From positions 310,001 to 374,000 of the forward strand of contig NZ_JACVHC010000001.1 in NCBI RefSeq assembly GCF_017976235.1: 64,000 nt of DNA. The letters are read 5' to 3'. Below, piece by piece: positions 32,919-40,786 of the stretch. The DNA is from Pseudomonas anatoliensis. GTDB lineage: Bacteria; Pseudomonadota; Gammaproteobacteria; Pseudomonadales; Pseudomonadaceae. The translations under genes were made by a program, and so were the position numbers. The notes beneath the pieces are model-generated. The model did no database searches. It saw nothing but the letters and a program-made list of their open reading frames with translations, and was not told the DNA's origin. Numbering within the stretch: the stretch's first letter is position 1; each line of letters starts with the position of its first letter.

Positions 32919-34244
32919 TCAGAGAATCGCCAACGGATACTCGACAATCACCCGCACTTCCTCCAGGTCCGACTCGAACGCCGTGGCGCGGGTGGTGGCC
33001 TGGCGCAAACGCAGTGACATGTCCTTCAACGAACCACTCTGCACCACGTATTTGACTTCGATATCCCGCTCCCAACGCTTCTGATCCGTCAGCGGATTGC
33101 CCTCGGCATCGCGGCGCATGTACACGATGTTGGCGTTGGAATAATCGGCGTCGGTGCCGCGGCCGTAGCGAGTCATGAACGACAAACCGGGCACGCCATG
33201 GGTGGTCATGTCGAGGTCGTAGCGCACCATCCACGAACGTTCTTTTGGCGAGTTGAAATCGCTGTACTGGATGGAGTTGTCGAGGAAGATCGAGTCGGAC
33301 TGGCGCAGGTAATCGAAATCGTCGTTGCCGTTGTTGCGCTGGTGGGAGACGGCGACGGAATGCGCGCCGAGTTTCACGCCAACCCGGCCGCTCCAGATGT
33401 TGTTGTCGAACTCGCCGAGCAGTTGTTTGCCCTCGTCGACAGCCTTGTAGTAATTCAAACCACCAAACAGCGACAGGTCATCCGCCAGCGGATATGTCCA
33501 CGCGGTGCCTGCGTAATACTGGTTCCAGGCATCTTTGAGACGACTGGAATAGAGACTGACGCTGAGGTTCTTATTCAGCACATAGTCACCGCCGCCATAC
33601 GCGATCCACGGCGAATTGACCGGGCCTGCATAGAAGGTCGCGAAGTTCTCCCGCATGTCGCTCGACACCGGTTGGCTCATCGCATGCAAACGACCACCTT
33701 GCACCGAAAGACCTTCAATACTGGTGTTGGTCGCCGTCACACCACGAAAACTCTCTGGCAGTAATCGTGAATCACCTGCTGCGACCACCGGGTTGGCGGG
33801 GAACACATCACCCACCTTGACCACCGTATCGAACGCCCGCACTTTCGCGGCACCCCCGACCTTGGTGTATTCGTCCCGTGCCTCGCCGTCACTGTTGACC
33901 AGCAGCACGTCGAACGAACTACGGCCACCGTTGCGCCCATCACCGGTGTCGAGCTTCAAGCCGATCATGGCAAACGCATCGACTCCGACCCCGACGATGC
34001 CTTGAGTGAAACCTGACTCGAACTTGCTGATCACCGCATGCGCCCAGGCTTCTGAGTAGCCATTGCCGGTAGGACTGGACTGGCCGTTGCGGTCGTCACG
34101 ATTGAAGTAGAAGTTGCGGTTGAGCACCGTCAGGCTGCTGCCTTCGATAAAGCCTTCGGCTTTTTCTTCTGCAAACACCATGGACGGCCCGGAGCCAACC
34201 ACCACCGCTAAAGCGGCCATCGACATTTTTGTATTGTTAACCAT
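32919..34244 (-). CDS. OprD-family outer-membrane porin
   Basis: 441 residues from ATG 34244 with AAGGAG seven bases upstream; a longer frame starting at 34349 lacks one. Signal peptide ends MVFA. Mature start GFIEGSSLTVLNRNFYFNRD, SEAWAHAVISKFESGFTQG and LLPESFRGV are OprD-family hallmarks; the chain ends in a beta-barrel motif (VEYPLAIL). These 18-stranded porins admit specific small organic acids, amino acids or peptides. The promoter holds a metal response-regulator box like those of czcC; in P. aeruginosa CzcR links metal resistance to oprD expression. Substrate unknown. Confidence 0.9.
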   Translation of the reverse strand: MVNNTKMSMAALAVVVGSGPSMVFAEEKAEGFIEGSSLTVLNRNFYFNRDDRNGQSSPTGNGYSEAWAHAVISKFESGFTQGIVGVGVDAFAMIGLKLDTGDGRNGGRSSFDVLLVNSDGEARDEYTKVGGAAKVRAFDTVVKVGDVFPANPVVAAGDSRLLPESFRGVTATNTSIEGLSVQGGRLHAMSQPVSSDMRENFATFYAGPVNSPWIAYGGGDYVLNKNLSVSLYSSRLKDAWNQYYAGTAWTYPLADDLSLFGGLNYYKAVDEGKQLLGEFDNNIWSGRVGVKLGAHSVAVSHQRNNGNDDFDYLRQSDSIFLDNSIQYSDFNSPKERSWMVRYDLDMTTHGVPGLSFMTRYGRGTDADYSNANIVYMRRDAEGNPLTDQKRWERDIEVKYVVQSGSLKDMSLRLRQATTRATAFESDLEEVRVIVEYPLAIL

Positions 34245-34313
34245 CAAACACTCCTTGGGTTCGGCAGAACGGGAACGTGCTTCGGCGTGGGTTTTATTGT
34301 TCGACGGGCAAGC

Positions 34314-34397
34314 GCCCGCCGGCATGGTCGCCGGGTAACATCGTTGCAAGCTGCGGATAACGCCAAGGTGATGAGGGAATTACAATTTCGTCATGTG
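34314..34397. repeat. Duplicated oprD upstream segment (source copy)
   Basis: 84 bases repeated with few changes at 35470-35553. Similarity starts at GCCCGCCGGCA and stops abruptly after TTTCGTCATGTG, inside the truncated antitoxin frame. Confidence 0.85.
34336..34394 (-). promoter_or_regulatory. oprD promoter with metal response-regulator box
   Basis: On the minus strand ATGACGAAATTGTAAT (34394 to 34379) fits TGACAA-N2-TTGTCAT. The following bases (..TCACCTTGGCGTTA..) align with the czcC promoter (..TCACCTTGTCGATA..). Leaves a leader of about 100 bases before the porin ATG. Confidence 0.65.
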
Positions 34398-34562
34398 CGT
34401 TTGGTTTGAACTCAATCGGTGTATGGGATTGTTTGTTTCCTCGCTTTTATCGGAATCCTTTACCAGATGAAGCTTGGTGGTCCGTAGTTTGACTTTGCCT
34501 TCGCGCTCATCTGCCAAGGATTTCAAGCCGTCCAGTAGTTCGGAAAAAATGTCTCGTTTCAT
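34380..34562 (-). pseudogene. Truncated HTH (XRE/HigA-type) antitoxin gene
   Basis: 60-codon frame with an intact ribosome site (CGGAGGAACA before ATG 34562). The first about 31 residues (MKRDIFSELLDGLKSL, then EREGKVKLRTTKLHL) are the standard N-terminus of HigA/XRE antitoxins partnered with RelE/HigB toxins. The helix-turn-helix that should follow is missing; the rest (SEETNNPIHRLSSNQTHMTKL) is unrelated and its 3' end is the oprD promoter. No toxin gene is visible nearby. A remnant of a toxin-antitoxin pair cut at the edge of a rearrangement. Confidence 0.65.
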
Positions 34563-34823
34563 TGTTCCTCCGTGCCTCGATTGATCTTTTCAGCAATTAC
34601 TGAGGATAGAGAAGTGCCTCAATTCTGGCTGTAGGACGAACCTGACCTTCTTGCAAGAGCTTTCGGTAGAGCAACAAAGAGACTTCGCAATTGACGTGTC
34701 GGAACAATCCACAGCACTATCCGATCATGACTGCCCACCACCGAATGAACATGATGTGCGCCTCAATGACCGCTTCCGGCGGGCCATAAGGTCATACGTG
34801 TTTGTCATTTGACGTGTACCCGA

Positions 34824-34852
34824 AGCCCCGCCAGAAATGGACGGGGCTTTTT
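34824..34852 (+). terminator. Terminator or attenuator hairpin 35 bases before the GNAT gene
   Basis: AGCCCCGCC / GGACGGGGCT with one bulged base, then TTTTT. No plus-strand gene lies upstream, and only 34 bases separate it from the next ATG. 34563-34823 otherwise holds no gene I can support. Confidence 0.75.
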
Positions 34853-34886
34853 CGTTCCCGTCCGCACATGGCTCATGGAGAGAGAA

Positions 34887-35351
34887 ATGTTCGACATCAG
34901 AAGAGCCACCGCGAATGACGCCCAAACCGCATTCGACATACGACGCATGGCGATCAGGCATCAATGCATCGGTGCCTACACCGAGCAGCAAATGCACGAC
35001 TGGACCAAGGGTTCGGCTGAGGACGGTTACGACACGCTCATGGAAAAGCATTTCTATCTGGGCTTCGTTGAGGGCGAGCCCGTGGCAACCGGAATGCTTG
35101 ATCTGGAGCACCGTGAAATCGGTGCAATCTTCATTCATCCGGATTTCATGCAGCGTGGACTGGGCAAACACGTTTTGCGCTTTCTCGAAGATCTGGCAAG
35201 GGAGCTGGGGCTGGCAGAGGTCTGCCTGGACGCAACGTTGAACGCTGCCGATTTTTACCGGCGCTGCGGTTACATCGGGGAGGGGAGTGCGATTTACCAA
35301 TCGCCTTCGGGTCTGCAACTGGCGTGCGTGCCAATGGTGAAGAAACTGTGA
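34887..35351 (+). CDS. GNAT-family N-acetyltransferase
   Basis: 154 residues from ATG 34887 (GGAGAGAGAA upstream). Acetyl-CoA-binding core IGAIFIHPDFMQRGLGKHVL (motif A, R/QxxGxG/A form) and the ADFYRRCGYIGEG motif B. N-terminal MFDIRRATANDAQTAFDIR is typical of small soluble GNATs. Substrate unknown. An attenuator-like hairpin precedes it, and a single REP unit follows (35358-35387). Confidence 0.9.
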   Translation: MFDIRRATANDAQTAFDIRRMAIRHQCIGAYTEQQMHDWTKGSAEDGYDTLMEKHFYLGFVEGEPVATGMLDLEHREIGAIFIHPDFMQRGLGKHVLRFLEDLARELGLAEVCLDATLNAADFYRRCGYIGEGSAIYQSPSGLQLACVPMVKKL

Positions 35352-35357
35352 TGCCAT

Positions 35358-35387
35358 TGTAGCGAGGGAGCTTGCTCCCGCTGGGCT
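35358..35387. repeat. Single REP unit (GTAGCGAGGGAGCTTGCTCCCGCTGGG type)
   Basis: A lone REP hairpin (GCGAGGGAGCTTGCTCCCGC) just past the GNAT stop, not paired with a second unit within 100 bases. Confidence 0.7.
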
Positions 35388-35426
35388 TAGCAATGCTTTC
35401 AAGAATGGAGGTGGAAGCGGCGACCT

Positions 35427-35455
35427 AAAAAAGGCGCCCCGAAGGACGCCAAAAG
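35427..35455 (-). terminator. Copy of the oprD terminator
   Basis: Nearly identical to 32830-32858, including the flanking TTCACCTCTTTCC up to 35469. No gene lies immediately upstream on the minus strand; instead a copy of the oprD promoter follows directly. Confidence 0.85.
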
Positions 35456-35469
35456 ATTCACCTCTTTCC

Positions 35470-35553
35470 GCCCGCCGGCATGGTCGCCGGGTGACATCGT
35501 TGCAAGCGGCGGATAACGCGAGGGTGATTGGGGGATTACAATTTCGTCATGTG
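35470..35553. repeat. Second copy of the oprD upstream segment, joined to the terminator copy
   Basis: 84 bases matching 34314-34397 with about eight changes, starting at the base after the terminator-side copy ends (35469/35470). The two parts that flank oprD are thus adjacent here, with the gene body absent. Bases 35535-35550 keep the response-regulator box on the minus strand. Confidence 0.85.
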
Positions 35554-35624
35554 GAAGGCTTTGCCAGATCGGTTCGCTTCAAGGCTGCAATGGGGGCGAC
35601 GGTTTGTGGAAAAGCGTCTGACGC

Positions 35625-36473
35625 TCATTCACGTTTCAACGACTCGCGTACGGTTTTCAATATCGGCAATTCAAAAGCGTTGTGCCCGGCGCGCAATAGA
35701 CGGCTGCGCACGGGCTGGCGCTGCCGTAACCAACGCAGGCTGGACATGCCGAAGGGGTCTTTGATGCCCTGAATTATCAGGGTGTCGGAATTGAGCGAAA
35801 CGTTTTCGCTGTCCGCACTGAAGAAGTAGCGATTGACGTGGTAATGCAATTCCAGACGGATGGCGAGAATGGCTTCTTCATCGGCAAACCTACCGAGAGC
35901 ATCCATTGGCATTGTCTGCCCGTTGAGTCGTAACGAAGCACGCAACCAGTGAATGGCGGCTTGGTGCTGTTGGTCACGACAGCCATCATTCAATATTTGC
36001 TGGATATCGCGCGTGGTACCGCCACCGGTATGGCGCAAGGCTGCGTTTATTGCTTCTTCATAGGCGTAAGTGTTCGCTGCAAACGGAACGAAAACAGACA
36101 CCAACGTGGTTTTCAGCAAAGTGGCGGGGTATCGCTGCTGGTATTGAATGGCCAGCCAGGTGCCCCAGGAGACACCCAGCAAACTGATGCGCTGCAAACC
36201 AAGGTGCAGGCGCAAGGCGTTGAGGTCTTCGACATTCAGGGCGGTGGTGTTGTCGCGAGTCTGCCCGTACGGGCGTGATCGGCCACATCCGCGCTGATCA
36301 ATCAAAATCACGTCGAAGCAACTCAGGTCGAAGAACTCCAGGTGATGACGGCTGCAGCGCCCACCCGGGCCCCCGTGCAAGAAGAATACGGGCTCACCAC
36401 CGCGTGTTCCGTGGCGCTCCCAGTACAGTTGATGGCCGTCAGCGGTGAGAAGGTATCCGTTGAGGCGGGTCAT
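35625..36473 (-). CDS. S33-family alpha/beta hydrolase (proline iminopeptidase-like) of the YcaO operon
   Basis: 282 residues from ATG 36473, which overlaps the methyltransferase stop (ATGA). Oxyanion-hole HGGPGG (33-38), DQRGCGRSRPYG, nucleophile elbow GVSWGTW (Ser about 102), Asp in IQGIKDPF and His in RAGHNAFE complete the triad. These are proline-iminopeptidase marks; the family removes N-terminal residues from peptides. Last gene of the unit, so it may trim the modified peptide or act as a hydrolase or epimerase like BotH in bottromycin synthesis. A longer frame upstream of 36473 is not used. Confidence 0.85.
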   Translation of the reverse strand: MTRLNGYLLTADGHQLYWERHGTRGGEPVFFLHGGPGGRCSRHHLEFFDLSCFDVILIDQRGCGRSRPYGQTRDNTTALNVEDLNALRLHLGLQRISLLGVSWGTWLAIQYQQRYPATLLKTTLVSVFVPFAANTYAYEEAINAALRHTGGGTTRDIQQILNDGCRDQQHQAAIHWLRASLRLNGQTMPMDALGRFADEEAILAIRLELHYHVNRYFFSADSENVSLNSDTLIIQGIKDPFGMSSLRWLRQRQPVRSRLLRAGHNAFELPILKTVRESLKRE

Positions 36474-37432
36474 GCGGCGGGAAGCGTCAGGCGGTAAAAC
36501 TGGAACAACTCTTGCCGCCCGCTGCGCGCCGCCACACTGGAAATAATCACCAGACCAAAGGTGTGAGCCAGCCAGGGCATGGCAAGCAACACCGGCGTAT
36601 GACCAAACACGAGGATCGTGCCACCGGGCTTTACGCAACGCACCAGGCTTTCAAACGCGCTGTGTGCTTCGCGGCGGGTCATGACTTCGGCATTGAGGAA
36701 ACGAAGGATCAGCACGTCGCAGCGAATATGAGCGTCGATGCACGCTGTCGCCTCCATCACGCGAAACTGCGCAGTGGATGTTGCGTGACGCTGTTGCGCA
36801 TATTCAATCATCGAGGCCGAACGGTCTGTGCCGAGGTAGCGGCCGTCGGTGAGTTCGGCAGCCAGATGGGCGATGAAGTCACCTGTCGAGCAGGCCGGGT
36901 CGTAAACCAGGTCGTCCGGTTTGAGCAATGGACGAAGTACGCTCACGCAGTGTTCGCGAAAGTGGCACTCGTCTGCGTTCAGTTGCGCAGCCAGCAATTC
37001 GTTTCCCTGCCAGTAATCGGCGGGGCAAACGGCCTCGTCACCACAATCATCGATGACAGCAAAGGGGAAATGTATCTCGCTGTCCGGGCTGTTCAGCGCG
37101 GCTTCGAAGGCTTCGATTCTTTCTTTCAACGTTGATGTTTGAAAATAGATCGACACGCCGTCGTTGCCCCATTGCGACTGCCTGTGGGGGCCGAGCAACA
37201 TGGTGGGGTTCAACAGGCTGCTCAGGCCCCAGCGATTGCAAGGGTCTCGCTGCAAGACTTTGCGGCCGACCCAGTCACGGTCGCGGACCCGCAGAATAAA
37301 TACCTGATGCAGGCCGTTGCGAGTCGATTCGACGAAACAACCGATCGGGCCGGCGCTTGTGATGTGGTCGGACAGGTTTTTTGCCAGTTCCAGTTCATGC
37401 CCCTTTGAGCAGACGATGGCTTGGTTGTTCAT
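36470..37432 (-). CDS. SAM-dependent methyltransferase with extra N-terminal domain, YcaO operon
   Basis: 320 residues. The C-terminal half is a class I methyltransferase: motif I VYDPACSTGDFIAHL (about 176-190), acidic loop GTDRSASMIEYAQQR, and CVKPGGTILVFGHTP. The first about 150 residues resemble nothing I recognise and contain four to five Cys (VCSKG, GCFVE, DPCNR, DDCGDEAVCPADYW); the pairs are suggestive of a metal site but do not fit a known motif. Overlaps its neighbours by four bases on both sides, so all three enzymes are translationally coupled. Probably methylates the peptide product. Confidence 0.82.
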   Translation of the reverse strand: MNNQAIVCSKGHELELAKNLSDHITSAGPIGCFVESTRNGLHQVFILRVRDRDWVGRKVLQRDPCNRWGLSSLLNPTMLLGPHRQSQWGNDGVSIYFQTSTLKERIEAFEAALNSPDSEIHFPFAVIDDCGDEAVCPADYWQGNELLAAQLNADECHFREHCVSVLRPLLKPDDLVYDPACSTGDFIAHLAAELTDGRYLGTDRSASMIEYAQQRHATSTAQFRVMEATACIDAHIRCDVLILRFLNAEVMTRREAHSAFESLVRCVKPGGTILVFGHTPVLLAMPWLAHTFGLVIISSVAARSGRQELFQFYRLTLPAA

Positions 37433-38661
37433 GAGCTCACTCCGTGAAGCTGTTTGTCCAACCCTCGACCTCGGGCGTGGGGAATCACCACGTTGCCGCT
37501 GGACACGACGAAGAACCGTTCCAGACCGGGTATCACCACATTGACCAGGCTGGTGCCGAGGCTCGTTTGATGCACAGTGGATACGCCGAGGTGGCGCCCG
37601 TGTTGTTGAAGATCGGTAGTCAGCTGTTCAATCTGCAGGGGCAATGGTCTTTGCGGGCTGGCCTCGGGCAAGGTCACCGTGGAGTGAGCGCAGCGATGCA
37701 GCAGATCCTCAGGATTGAATAGCAGGCAGCGCAATAGTCGGGGGAAGGGACTTAAGTGGCGCTTCGCGTTGAGCAAATGCTGCGTGTATTCGGGCCCCGC
37801 CGCGGCGTGATGCAACTGCACCAGTTCCGTCAGCGCCCGCCAGGCAGCATGGCGCGGATCCAGGGAGCAACCTGAACCGAATACATGAATCCGGGCACCG
37901 GGTGTGGCGCAAAAAGCCAGGAAAGTGCGCGCAACGAATTCGGTACTGATATCCACCAGCACGACCTCTGCGCCGATTTCCCTTTCGACATCCGCCCACA
38001 GTTGGCCCAGGGTATCGCCATGGTCGGGGCGGGTGATCCGGCGCACTGGCGGGTGATTCTGATAATAAAAATGATCCAGCAAAAACAACGAAACAGCGTC
38101 CCGTTCGATGCATTCATTGATGGCATGCAGCAGGGCTTCGTTGTAACTGGCGCCGATGGCCGTGCCGCTGTTGCTCGAGTAACGGCGCAAGGCGCGGCAG
38201 TCCGCGGTCTGCTGATCAAACAACTGCTGCGTGTTGGGTGACGTCAGCGCGAGCGGGTAATAAAAAGGGTCGTGTCGTTGAGGGCAGGTGTAGCGTCGAC
38301 AGGCGATTCGGCGGTTCTGCTGGCGGGTAATGAGTCGCACCGGGTCTTCGTTGAACATCGCGTTGTCTGCGAAGTAGTCCACGGGAATAGCGTGGGCATT
38401 CTCAACCGGGAACGAGTCTGTCCAATAGTGTTCAAGCGTTTCGTAGAGCGCACCGATGGCTGCCTGAACTGCATAACCTTTGCCGGCGCCGCGCGCGACA
38501 GGCAGACCTTTGCTGTCAGTAAAGGTCGCCTGTACCGCAACAACGTCCTGACCCAAGGTGAGCGTAGCGGGTGTCATTCCCAGTCGACTCAATTCAGTTT
38601 GAATGCGCTGGTATGCCTGATCTGCTGTCAGTTCTCGCTCGATCATCCTGATACTGTCCAT
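37429..38661 (-). CDS. YcaO-domain cyclodehydratase-like enzyme
   Basis: 410 residues from ATG 38661 (GAGGAT nine bases upstream); ATG 38670 and TTG 38676 are alternatives. YcaO ATP-binding features in order: ALYETLEHYW (71-80), SSNSGTAIGASYNEAL with AINECIERDA (about 168-190), and HAAWRALTELVQ. YcaO enzymes use ATP to activate backbone amides, giving azolines, thioamides or amidines in ribosomal peptides. The C-terminus ends HGVSS, without the PxPxP tail of many azoline-forming YcaOs, and there is no TfuA or E1-like partner gene, so it acts alone or with the methyltransferase's extra domain. Confidence 0.88.
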   Translation of the reverse strand: MDSIRMIERELTADQAYQRIQTELSRLGMTPATLTLGQDVVAVQATFTDSKGLPVARGAGKGYAVQAAIGALYETLEHYWTDSFPVENAHAIPVDYFADNAMFNEDPVRLITRQQNRRIACRRYTCPQRHDPFYYPLALTSPNTQQLFDQQTADCRALRRYSSNSGTAIGASYNEALLHAINECIERDAVSLFLLDHFYYQNHPPVRRITRPDHGDTLGQLWADVEREIGAEVVLVDISTEFVARTFLAFCATPGARIHVFGSGCSLDPRHAAWRALTELVQLHHAAAGPEYTQHLLNAKRHLSPFPRLLRCLLFNPEDLLHRCAHSTVTLPEASPQRPLPLQIEQLTTDLQQHGRHLGVSTVHQTSLGTSLVNVVIPGLERFFVVSSGNVVIPHARGRGLDKQLHGVSS

Positions 38662-38674
38662 GCTATCCATCCTC

Positions 38675-38703
38675 AAAAAGAACGGGGGCTTTCACCCCCG
38701 TTC
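38675..38703 (-). terminator. Attenuator hairpin between precursor peptide gene and ycaO
   Basis: On the minus strand GAACGGGGG-(6-base loop)-CCCCCGTTC followed by TTTTT: a strong Rho-independent hairpin 7 bases after the peptide stop and 14 before the ycaO ATG. Would raise the ratio of precursor to enzyme mRNA, as in other peptide natural-product operons. Confidence 0.85.
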
Positions 38704-38709
38704 GTTGAC

Positions 38710-38838
38710 TCACTGCGCGTCGAGTTCGGCCAGTTCTTCCTCACTCAGTTGCAGTGCTTCGATGTGCTCCGGATCGCGAGCTTGCTCCTCGTCCAGTTCA
38801 ACGATTTTGTTGGCGTTCCAGCTGGCCATGTAGCCCAT
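38710..38838 (-). CDS. 42-residue candidate precursor peptide of the YcaO operon
   Basis: ATG 38838 with AAGGA eight bases upstream; a second in-frame ATG at 38829. Short N-terminal part MGYMASWNAN, then an acidic, helix-prone remainder with DEEQARDPEHIEALQ and ending LSEEELAELDAQ. The ending resembles the LSEEEL part of RiPP leaders, but nothing follows it, so the core is more likely N-terminal, as in bottromycin (44 residues, MG start, acidic follower). No Cys or Thr; one Ser. First gene of the operon, with its own promoter and an attenuator behind it. Too short for most gene finders. Confidence 0.75.
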   Translation of the reverse strand: MGYMASWNANKIVELDEEQARDPEHIEALQLSEEELAELDAQ

Positions 38839-38890
38839 AGGTCAATTCCTTTTTCTTTTTGGATGAAAGTGCATTTGCTTGCACGGACCG

Positions 38891-38919
38891 AATCTATAAG
38901 GCGGGCTGTGATGGGTCAA
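38891..38919 (-). promoter_or_regulatory. Sigma-70-like promoter of the YcaO operon
   Basis: On the minus strand -35 TTGACC (38919-38914), 17-base spacer, -10 TAGATT (38896-38891). Start of transcription near 38884 gives a leader of about 45 bases with the ribosome site of the precursor gene. Confidence 0.6.
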
Positions 38920-38962
38920 AAATGTCCGGAAGTTTCAGTTCCGGGATGGATGGGAGGGTGAA

Positions 38963-39082
38963 ATGCGTACACATCATCTTGTGATTGAAATGCGGGATAG
39001 TCAGGATTCAGCGGCTTTTTCCGAGGGGCACGGTTGTTATTTTTCTGGGGGATTTGGTGTGCCCGAGAGGGTTTCTTGCTGA
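38963..39082 (+). CDS. Possible 39-residue peptide, divergent from the YcaO operon
   Basis: ATG 38963 has GGGAGGG five bases upstream. The peptide starts MRTHHLVIEMRDSQDSAAF and ends with a Gly/Ser/Cys-containing part (EGHGCYFSGGF, then VSC). It could be a second substrate or chance; the rest of 39083-39255 is T- and G-rich with no supported gene. Confidence 0.3.
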   Translation: MRTHHLVIEMRDSQDSAAFSEGHGCYFSGGFGVPERVSC

Positions 39083-39255
39083 GGGGACGTGGGATATTTC
39101 AGCGGTTTTTTTGGGAAAAGAGGGTCTGGCAATCAGCTCCCGGGAATTTTCCATCGCAGGTAATGAGTTTTCCTTGCGCTGATTGAAGGCTTTCCTACAA
39201 CTACAGAAGGGTAGGTATCAGGCGCAGAAGGGACCGGTGCTGCACGTATATCCAC

Positions 39256-39288
39256 AAAAACAAAAACGGCACCCGAAGGTGCCGTTTC
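39256..39288 (-). terminator. Terminator of the nuo operon
   Basis: On the minus strand AAACGGCACC-TTCG-GGTGCCGTTT followed by TTGTTTTTG, 27 bases after the nuoN stop. Confidence 0.9.
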
Positions 39289-39315
39289 CATTTGCAGCTA
39301 AATCCAGCCGAGCAA

Positions 39316-40779
39316 TCAGCCCGCCAGACCCGCCTGCTGAACCAGTGTCAGCAACGGCTGCGGGTAAACGCCGAGGAAGAACGCAACCAGGGCGATGGCC
39401 AGCAGCATTACGCCGCCCGCCTTTTGTTCCCAGTGCAACTCGGCATCGTGGCGACGCAGGTTCGGCTCGATCAGGTACAGGGTGACCATCACGCGCAGGT
39501 AGTAGAAGACGCCGATGGCGCTGCCCAGTACCAGCGAACCCACCAGCCACCATTGGTGCGACTCGACACCGGTAGCGATGATGTAGAACTTGCCGATGAA
39601 GCCAGCAGTCAGCGGGATACCGGCCAGGGACAGCATCATCACGGTCAGTACGGCGGTCAGGTATGGACGGCGCCAGAACAGGCCGCGATACTCGTACAGC
39701 GCGTCTGCGTCACGGCCCTTGTAAGGCGAAGACATCAGGGTGATCACGCCGAAAGCGCCGAGGCTGGTGATCACATAAGTAACCAGATACACGCCGATGG
39801 CTTCCACCGCCAGACCCTTACTCGCCACAAGTGCGATCAGCAGGTAGCCGAAGTGCGCGATGGACGAGTAACCGAGCAGACGCTTGAGGTTGCTCTGGGT
39901 CAGGGCCAGCAGGTTACCGAACAGGATCGAGGCAACGGCGATCACACTCAGCACGTCGCTCAGTACGCCACTGCTTGCAGCAGGGGAGATCTGGAACAGG
40001 CGCACCATCACCGCGAACACGGCAACCTTGGAAGCGGTCGCGAGAAACGCGGCGACCGGTGCCGGAGCACCTTCGTACACGTCCGGCGTCCACAGGTGGA
40101 ACGGTACCAGCGACAGCTTGAACGCCAGACCGATCAGCATCATGCCCAGGCCCAGTTGTGCCAGCGGGCTAGGCAGACCAGTGGCAGCCAGTGCCTGACC
40201 GATACCGGTGAAGCTCAGCGAACCAGCGTCTGCGTACAGCAGTGCCATACCGAACAACAGGAACGCGGAACCGGCGGCCGACAGCACCATGTACTTGATG
40301 CCGGCTTCCAGCGAACGCTTGTTGAAGAAGGCGTAAGCCACCAGACCGTAGACCGGCACCGACAGCAGTTCCAGACCGATGAACAACCCGGCCAGGTGCT
40401 GCGCGCTGACCAGAACCAGGCCACCGGCGGCGGCCATCAGGATCAGCAGGTACAGTTCTTCACGGTTGCCCGGGTAACCCGAACCGCCGTCGCCCAAATA
40501 GGCGTGGGCGAGCGTGACGCAGGCGAGGGTGGCGACCAGGATCAGCGCCATGTACAGGCAGGCGAACGCATCGATCTGCAGCAATGGGGTCACGGCCAGA
40601 GGCGCGACTTTCAAGGCAGGCAGGATCGACAGCAAGGCCAGGTTCAGACCGGCGACCGAGATCAGGAAGGTCTGCGAGTGATTGCGGCGCCAGGCGATTG
40701 CCAGCATCACCACGATAATGGTGAGGCTGGTGATCAACAGTGGCGCAAGCGCAATAAAGTGTTGAATCGTGAATTCCAT
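39316..40779 (-). CDS. nuoN: NADH dehydrogenase I subunit N
   Basis: 487 residues from MEFTIQHF (ATG 40779); the longer frame runs into nuoM. Fourteen membrane segments of the antiporter-like (Mrp) type, with [19 protein letters not shown] holding the conserved Lys and Pro. Proton-pumping subunit of complex I. Last gene of the operon, seven bases after nuoM. Confidence 0.97.
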   Translation of the reverse strand: MEFTIQHFIALAPLLITSLTIIVVMLAIAWRRNHSQTFLISVAGLNLALLSILPALKVAPLAVTPLLQIDAFACLYMALILVATLACVTLAHAYLGDGGSGYPGNREELYLLILMAAAGGLVLVSAQHLAGLFIGLELLSVPVYGLVAYAFFNKRSLEAGIKYMVLSAAGSAFLLFGMALLYADAGSLSFTGIGQALAATGLPSPLAQLGLGMMLIGLAFKLSLVPFHLWTPDVYEGAPAPVAAFLATASKVAVFAVMVRLFQISPAASSGVLSDVLSVIAVASILFGNLLALTQSNLKRLLGYSSIAHFGYLLIALVASKGLAVEAIGVYLVTYVITSLGAFGVITLMSSPYKGRDADALYEYRGLFWRRPYLTAVLTVMMLSLAGIPLTAGFIGKFYIIATGVESHQWWLVGSLVLGSAIGVFYYLRVMVTLYLIEPNLRRHDAELHWEQKAGGVMLLAIALVAFFLGVYPQPLLTLVQQAGLAG

Positions 40780-40786
40780 AGCGCTC

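Noticed and set aside
38710..38838. Microcin C-like precursor (MASWNAN resembles the MRTGNAN heptapeptide)
   Set aside because: The frame continues for 32 more residues and there is no MccB-like adenylyltransferase or exporter; the match is probably chance.
38985..39182. 65-codon frame on the plus strand upstream of the nuo terminator
   Set aside because: No ribosome site and no family; overlaps the better supported 39-codon ORF in another frame.
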